Shown here in pieces: positions 17,303 through 21,155 of a stretch of DNA of 21,155 bases (position 1 is the stretch's first letter; each line of letters starts with the position of its first letter). The stretch is taken from the NCBI GenBank assembly GCA_032718475.1, contig JAUCBJ010004298.1:1-21155 (forward strand). Direction: 5' to 3'. Under the pieces are notes generated by a model. That model did no database searches. It was not told where the DNA came from and saw only the letters and a program-made list of their open reading frames with translations. This stretch comes from Nemertoderma westbladi. Lineage: Eukaryota > Xenacoelomorpha > Nemertodermatida > Nemertodermatidae. Both the position numbers and the translations under genes were made by a program.

Positions 17303-17366
17303 TGCATAATTCGTAAAAAAAAAATGACAAAAAAAGTCAAATAAAAGGACATAAAAAATCACTGCC

Positions 17367-17375
17367 AAAAATATT
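17367..17375 (+). repeat. right 9-bp target-site duplication
   Basis: AAAAATATT, identical to 15975-15983, followed directly by AGAGTAACTATTTCAGGAGC, which resumes the interrupted left arm. Confidence 0.75.
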
Positions 17376-17418
17376 AGAGTAACTATTTCAGGAGCCCTTA
17401 AAACAAGTATAAACACGA
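17376..17418 (+). repeat. left arm of the long inverted repeat (inner part)
   Basis: AGAGTAACTATTTCAGGAGC then CCTTAAAACAAGTATAAA is the inverse of 18030-18069. Together with 15766-15983 it restores the order seen uninterrupted in the right arm. Confidence 0.8.
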
Positions 17419-18029
17419 TTATTCATGACTGAATTTAATGGAGTTATCAGGATGCAGTAAACACTAGGCCTACAACAGTACTCAATCAAACCGATCGGCT
17501 GGTACATTACATAACGCTCAGATTGGAATTAAATTTTATTTTATTAATACAGAACTATATGGTGGCCCGTGGCTGCCACTATAAAACTCTTGATAAAATA
17601 TTTAAATAATAAATAAGTGGAAAAAATATCTTGAAAAAAAAAATAATTAAAAAAAATATCTTAAAAAAAATAAGTAAAATGAAATAAAACAGTCCTAGGG
17701 CAATCCTTTCCTCTTAGGTCGCTTTCATTGTAATCGTCTGTACTTCAGTACTTGAACAGTTGTATATTGTATTGTGAATTTCAAATTAAAGTGACCTTTT
17801 TCTACAACGGCACTAGCTTTCTCCTATTAGTTTGGGCGATGTTTCACAATACTCAAATTACCATATGTTTTTTTTTCGTGCATTGTAGACAGCGACAGAA
17901 GGGAATGAATAATGAATAAACTTGATAAACTCTGCAAAGTTATATGTAATACTAGATAGCCTGTGACCCGAAGGGCCACAGGTTATCTAATATCTATCTA
18001 TAATAAATTTAGTTATCATCTAAATTATG
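17419..18029. other. spacer between inverted-repeat arms, no gene
   Basis: AT-rich with A-runs (17580-17690) and, near its right end, a GC-rich hairpin. Nothing coding recognised. Confidence 0.5.
17952..17989. repeat. second GC-rich hairpin with GAA loop
   Basis: CTAGATAGCCTGTGACCC, loop GAA, GGGCCACAGGTTATCTAA: 15 of 18 positions pair. Layout and loop match the hairpin at 13058-13095, suggesting another copy of a related 3' end, although no matching 5' end is seen nearby. Confidence 0.6.
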
Positions 18030-18303
18030 TATTTATACTTGTTTTAAGGGCTCCTGAAATAGTTACTCTAGTATTTTTTAGGGCCCCTGCCAGCCTGCTA
18101 ACTAATATGGCATTATGAAACCAGCTGATGGCGTTGCTATAGGTACCCGGTTTAAAACCAATCAGGAAATAGTGATTATAGTTGTTTTAAGGGCTCCCTC
18201 TTATTGACTGTCATATAGTTTGCTCTAGAAGTTTAGTAGGCCTTGATCTGTTTGTCTGTACTGCTCAAGTAGTGCTGTACTGTACTGCTGCTGCTGTATA
18301 CTC
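18030..18303 (-). repeat. right arm of the long inverted repeat
   Basis: Inverse of 15766-15983 plus 17376-17418. It is uninterrupted at the insertion point of the 1.38-kb element and contains about 50 bp (GGTACCCGGTTTAAAACCAA region) that the left arm lacks. Confidence 0.85.
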
Positions 18304-19054
18304 AAGGTGTACTAAATAACAGGTCATGCAGCGAGCTGAGAGGCCGATCTTTTCGCTGTGGTCCCTTTCTGGCTCCGATCACCAATATTTTTCGTGCTAA
18401 AGTTTTCAAAAGTTTTTATGGCTAACTAAAATAAATTTATTTGCGGTAATTCGCGTTTTTTGGATGTTGATGACGATTGTAGAAACACAAATGAAAAATT
18501 TTTTGTAATTTTCAATGTGCCCCCTGGGGCACGAAAAAAACAAGTAGTGCTGTAATAGATTTTTCGCGCCTGCGTAGGCAAACATACAAAATACACTTCC
18601 TCGGAATTCTGATTTAAAAACGAAATAATTACAACATAATTATTCCCCCTTTCCTTATCCCGCCGTAATATTCACCCCAGAAATATTCGCCGTATTATTC
18701 ATGCCAGAAATATTCACCGAAATATTAATCTCAGAATATTATCCAATATCCCATATTATGACTCCAATATCCCATATTATGACTCATTGTCCCAACCCAG
18801 ACGTCCTTAGTCGTGGCGGGCGTGCCAAGTCCTGCCTTGTCCACCCAACACACTAACACACTCCATCCAGGGTACCATCCAGGGTCCATTGCTTATCCAA
18901 TACATCCCTTCCCTTACACTGGCCATCAGCACACAGCCTACTGCCACCACCAAATAGCAGTAGGGAATGATTGACTAGTCACCTTCAAAACTCCATCCAG
19001 GCACCAATTATTAATTAGTCTATTATAATGAGTAATAATCATATTTTAACATGG
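18304..19054. other. no gene; minor repeats
   Basis: Contains a short palindrome GTGCCCCCTGGGGCAC (18517-18532) before an A-run, CAGAAATATTC words at 18680-18720, and a 21-bp tandem duplication (18742-18783). The rest is unrecognised. Confidence 0.5.
18742..18783 (+). repeat. 21-bp tandem duplication
   Basis: TCCAATATCCCATATTATGA plus C occurs twice back to back with no mismatch. Confidence 0.85.
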
Positions 19055-19623
19055 TGTGAACGTAAAGTCTCTGCACAGAAAGTCGAACTGTGCGCAGGTG
19101 AAAATTTGGGGTCAACTCCATATTGACCCCACATCGGGTTATAAATAGGGCCGCATCGGGTCAAAAAAACAAGAGTCTTCAACCCCAGCTGCCTGAAGTG
19201 AGCTCTGCTCCTCAGTACAGCAAAAGTTTCGCCTAGAAGTCAGCTCTGTTCCAAGGTTGGACGTCTTTGTTGCTGGGTCGGGCCCGAGAAAGGCTTTGCG
19301 ATTGCCAGGAACGTAAGACGATTCGCCTTGGTTTGAGTTTACTGGCTAAACTACTGTAGCCCAGCTCTGTCACTCACGGTAGTGCTAGTGCACTGTCCGC
19401 AGGCTCTGTTTATTCCAGGTTCGCCAGAATAAACTATATAGTCTGAGAGCAAATTGCAGCTAACCATTTGAGTCTTATCGGTACCACCCCTGTTTAGACT
19501 CAGACGGTAACCTGGTGTTCTGCACTATCGCCAAGTTCCAATATCGTGAAGCTGCACCAAGTTTATTACGACGTTCTACGACTTTTGCCCATACCTTTTT
19601 GATGTTTAGACTTTTATTCACAA
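19055..19623 (+). promoter_or_regulatory. LTR-like or promoter-like region with TATA box and poly(A) signal
   Basis: Starts TGTGAACG and ends TTCACA, a 6-bp inverted terminal match. A clear TATA box, TATAAATAG, is at 19140-19148, followed about 25-35 bp on by AACAAGAGTCTTCAA, a plausible start-site region. An AATAAA signal is at 19428-19433. Upstream of the TATA box is a stem GGGGTCAA/TTGACCCC. TATA, start and poly(A) signal within a few hundred bp is LTR architecture, but I find no flanking target duplication, primer-binding site or gag/pol, so it could equally be a promoter with a first exon. Confidence 0.35.
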
Positions 19624-20050
19624 CCTGTGTTTTTTTTCCATGATTTATTTGTATATTTTTTTATATTTTTCTCTGCTTTTTGGATTATTTAGAGGCTGTA
19701 CTTTGGATCCTAACGGACCCAAAGTACCCCTCACCCGGTTTCTATCTTTTTCCTCATCCCAGAGGTTTTTCTACAGTATTACAGTAAGTTATTTTATTTG
19801 TTAGAAGGAAGCAATATACAGTATTATTTGGTAAGAACAGAAAATCGCTGTGTTTATGTACTATATTGAAAATTTGTGGATGTCCGTAAATAACAAGTCA
19901 TTGAAGGACCGTGTTCTAGTGCAAATATTTTATGTTAGCCGGAAAACCAAAACACTAAGCGAAAGTGAGCACTGCCTGGAACCTTTTTGAGATTCAGAGC
20001 CGTTTTAGGAACTTATCGTGCCAAGGAGCACGATAAATCCATTACAGTAA
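19624..20050. other. no gene; one hairpin
   Basis: T-rich DNA with a hairpin at 19699-19726 (TACTTTGGATCC, loop TAAC, GGACCCAAAGTA; 11 of 12 pair) and splice-like pyrimidine tracts that I cannot connect to any exon. Confidence 0.5.
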
Positions 20051-20054
20051 TTAA

Positions 20055-20763
20055 GGGGGGGGTACACCATTTTGGTCCAAAATATGTCGAAATTTTTTTT
20101 ATGGTCTATTATAATGCACCATTGAATGGTGTTTCCAAATCTGAAAACCGCTATTTAATAGCTCTTTTAGTTTTCAAGTTATTAAATTTCCTTTTAGGGA
20201 ATCCTATTGAAATTACTATTACTATGTATAATGAAAGGTCGATTATCTCCAAATATTTTTTTCATGAAATTGTCAACTTCAAAACCCTACTACTTCTACA
20301 ATTTTTGAGTAATTAGTCTGAAACTTCCTGTGAGTGTCTACATAGCCACCCTGCATAAAAGTATCAGGCAACTTTTCGAAATTTTTTGTTAATAAAATTT
20401 AATACTATTTATAAAAAACCTAAAAATTTGCATAAATTTGCAGCGCCACCTAGCGGTGCAGAATTATTTTAACAAAATTTCGCCTGATAGTTATGTTGCC
20501 CCATCTTTGATCTATCATATAAAACAACTTTCATGTGATTAGAATCAAAACTGTAAAAGCCTTAGGGTTTTAAGCGCAACCAAGTTTTTTTTATTGTTAA
20601 CTAGTATTAACTAATATTAAATAGCGGAAAAAATTTTTTTTCTGACCTGTCATGTAGAATAGCATCTTAGGCACCTATATGCTAAATTTTAGCCAAAACC
20701 AAACAATTTTGAAACGCTGAGAGTGATAAATCGAAGAGTTGTCCGAAAATGGTGTACCCCCCC
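20055..20763. mobile_element. TTAA-flanked MITE with G-run terminal repeats
   Basis: The left end reads GGGGGGGGTACACCATTTT, and the right end inverted reads GGGGGGGTACACCATTTT, an almost perfect terminal inverted repeat of about 18 bp. TTAA flanks both sides (20051-20054 and 20764-20767), the target preference of piggyBac and Kolobok elements. The 709-bp interior encodes no transposase; a 109-codon open frame at 19987-20316 straddles the left border and is AT-rich noise. It contains a CGCCACCTAGCGG motif (20444-20456). Confidence 0.85.
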
Positions 20764-20767
20764 TTAA

Positions 20768-21155
20768 TACACTTGTTGGCACTCCCCGCCAGAGCGTTAT
20801 ACATTTTTATTTTATTGTTTGTGGTTTTTTCGGCCCAAGTGTAAGTCCCCCTGAGAGGCCTACACCCTGCACTACCGGTGTACGTTACTAAATGTATTTT
20901 TCACAAAAATTTGAATAACTATAATAGGCTCGTGACAGCCCTCACGGCCATGGGTAGCGCTTGCTGAAAAAGTTATTTAAATATCAAGTGCAAAATACTC
21001 GGTTACTAAGCCTGAGTGTAATTTCGTAGGCAGGAAAATTACCGTTGGCTACGAATCTGTATTAGAAGAAAGAGACTGACACATCTACCGACGGAATAAG
21101 TCTTTGGGGACTGTACACGTACAGGGGTACACCGGTACGTACTAAAAGGTAGAAC
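20768..21155. other. no gene or recognisable element
   Basis: Mixed-composition DNA ending in GTACACGTACAGGGGTACAC words. No ORF, RNA gene or repeat family identified. Confidence 0.45.

Larger units (their letters stand above)
15984..17366. mobile_element. 1.38-kb non-autonomous TIR element with 9-bp target duplication
   Basis: The left end starts CGCAATAATTTTTATTGTCC; the right end, inverted, starts GGCAGTGATTTTTTATGTCC. Similarity continues for about 50 bp through CTTTTTTTGTC and a T-run. AAAAATATT flanks both sides, and the right arm of the surrounding inverted repeat shows the empty site. The interior is the 68-bp array plus GTACCGGTAC-rich DNA and a set of 20-bp repeats. No transposase is encoded. 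A 9-bp duplication with long TIRs would suit Mutator-like or Merlin-type elements; the superfamily is open. Confidence 0.75.

Noticed and set aside
18517-18532. GTGCCCCCTGGGGCAC followed by A-run as a rho-independent terminator
   Set aside because: The setting is a eukaryotic genome and no transcription unit ends there; treated as a chance palindrome.
19987-20316. 109-codon open frame on the plus strand
   Set aside because: It crosses the left border of the TTAA MITE and is AT-rich with no domain, so it is chance.
1-21155. tRNA, rRNA or snRNA genes
   Set aside because: I saw no cloverleaf with A and B boxes, no rRNA core motif and no snRNA-like sequence; without a covariance search, diverged ones cannot be excluded.

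Overview
The window looks like nuclear DNA of an invertebrate animal. It is AT-rich, has no compact operon-like gene order, and consists almost entirely of nested or decayed transposable elements and tandem repeats. I found no host gene, rRNA or tRNA. The element mix (LINEs, one with a 2A-like peptide; pogo/Tigger-type DNA transposons; a Helitron/Helentron-like unit; an RTE-type LINE; short inverted-repeat elements) is common in marine invertebrates, but I cannot name a phylum.

Layout. 1-676: minus-strand piece of a LINE ORF (end of the endonuclease and start of the reverse transcriptase). 678-4678: a pogo/Tigger-like transposon (copy A) with both terminal inverted repeats and flanking TA. 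4681-8637: a nearly identical second copy (B) in the same orientation, sharing the central TA and missing about its last 77 bases. 8638-8942: minus-strand LINE N-terminal sequence ending exactly at the breakpoint in a 2A-like motif (DIETNPG). The two LINE pieces are probably parts of one element split by the transposon pair. 9156-9400: GC-rich 41-bp minisatellite. 9498-9776: palindromes of the type AGTCCAAWWTTGGACT, found again at 14509-14598.

10365-10548: on the minus strand, one diverged monomer of a 68-bp repeat next to an RTE fragment. 10811-13095: candidate Helentron-like non-autonomous element with internal ~130-bp repeats and a 3' hairpin, itself split by a 5'-truncated RTE copy (12261-12921) flanked by 13-bp direct repeats. 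13531-14507: 5'-truncated minus-strand LINE with the RT C-terminal half and a simple-sequence tail. 14599-15765: low-complexity and short-repeat DNA.

15766-18303: a long imperfect inverted repeat. Its left arm is interrupted by a 1.38-kb terminal-inverted-repeat element (15984-17366) with 9-bp target duplications and a ten-unit 68-bp array; the right arm preserves the unoccupied site. 19055-19623: a TATA-box/poly(A)-signal region that could be an LTR or a promoter plus first exon. 20055-20763: a TTAA-flanked MITE with G-run termini.

How the parts relate: none of the coding elements is intact. Copy A still has an uninterrupted DNA-binding plus DD35D core (444 aa) but has lost its C-terminal extension to a 28-nt insertion; copy B has one stop and two frameshifts. 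The nesting gives a relative history: LINE, then the pogo pair, then deletion; Helentron-like unit, then RTE; inverted repeat, then the 1.38-kb element.
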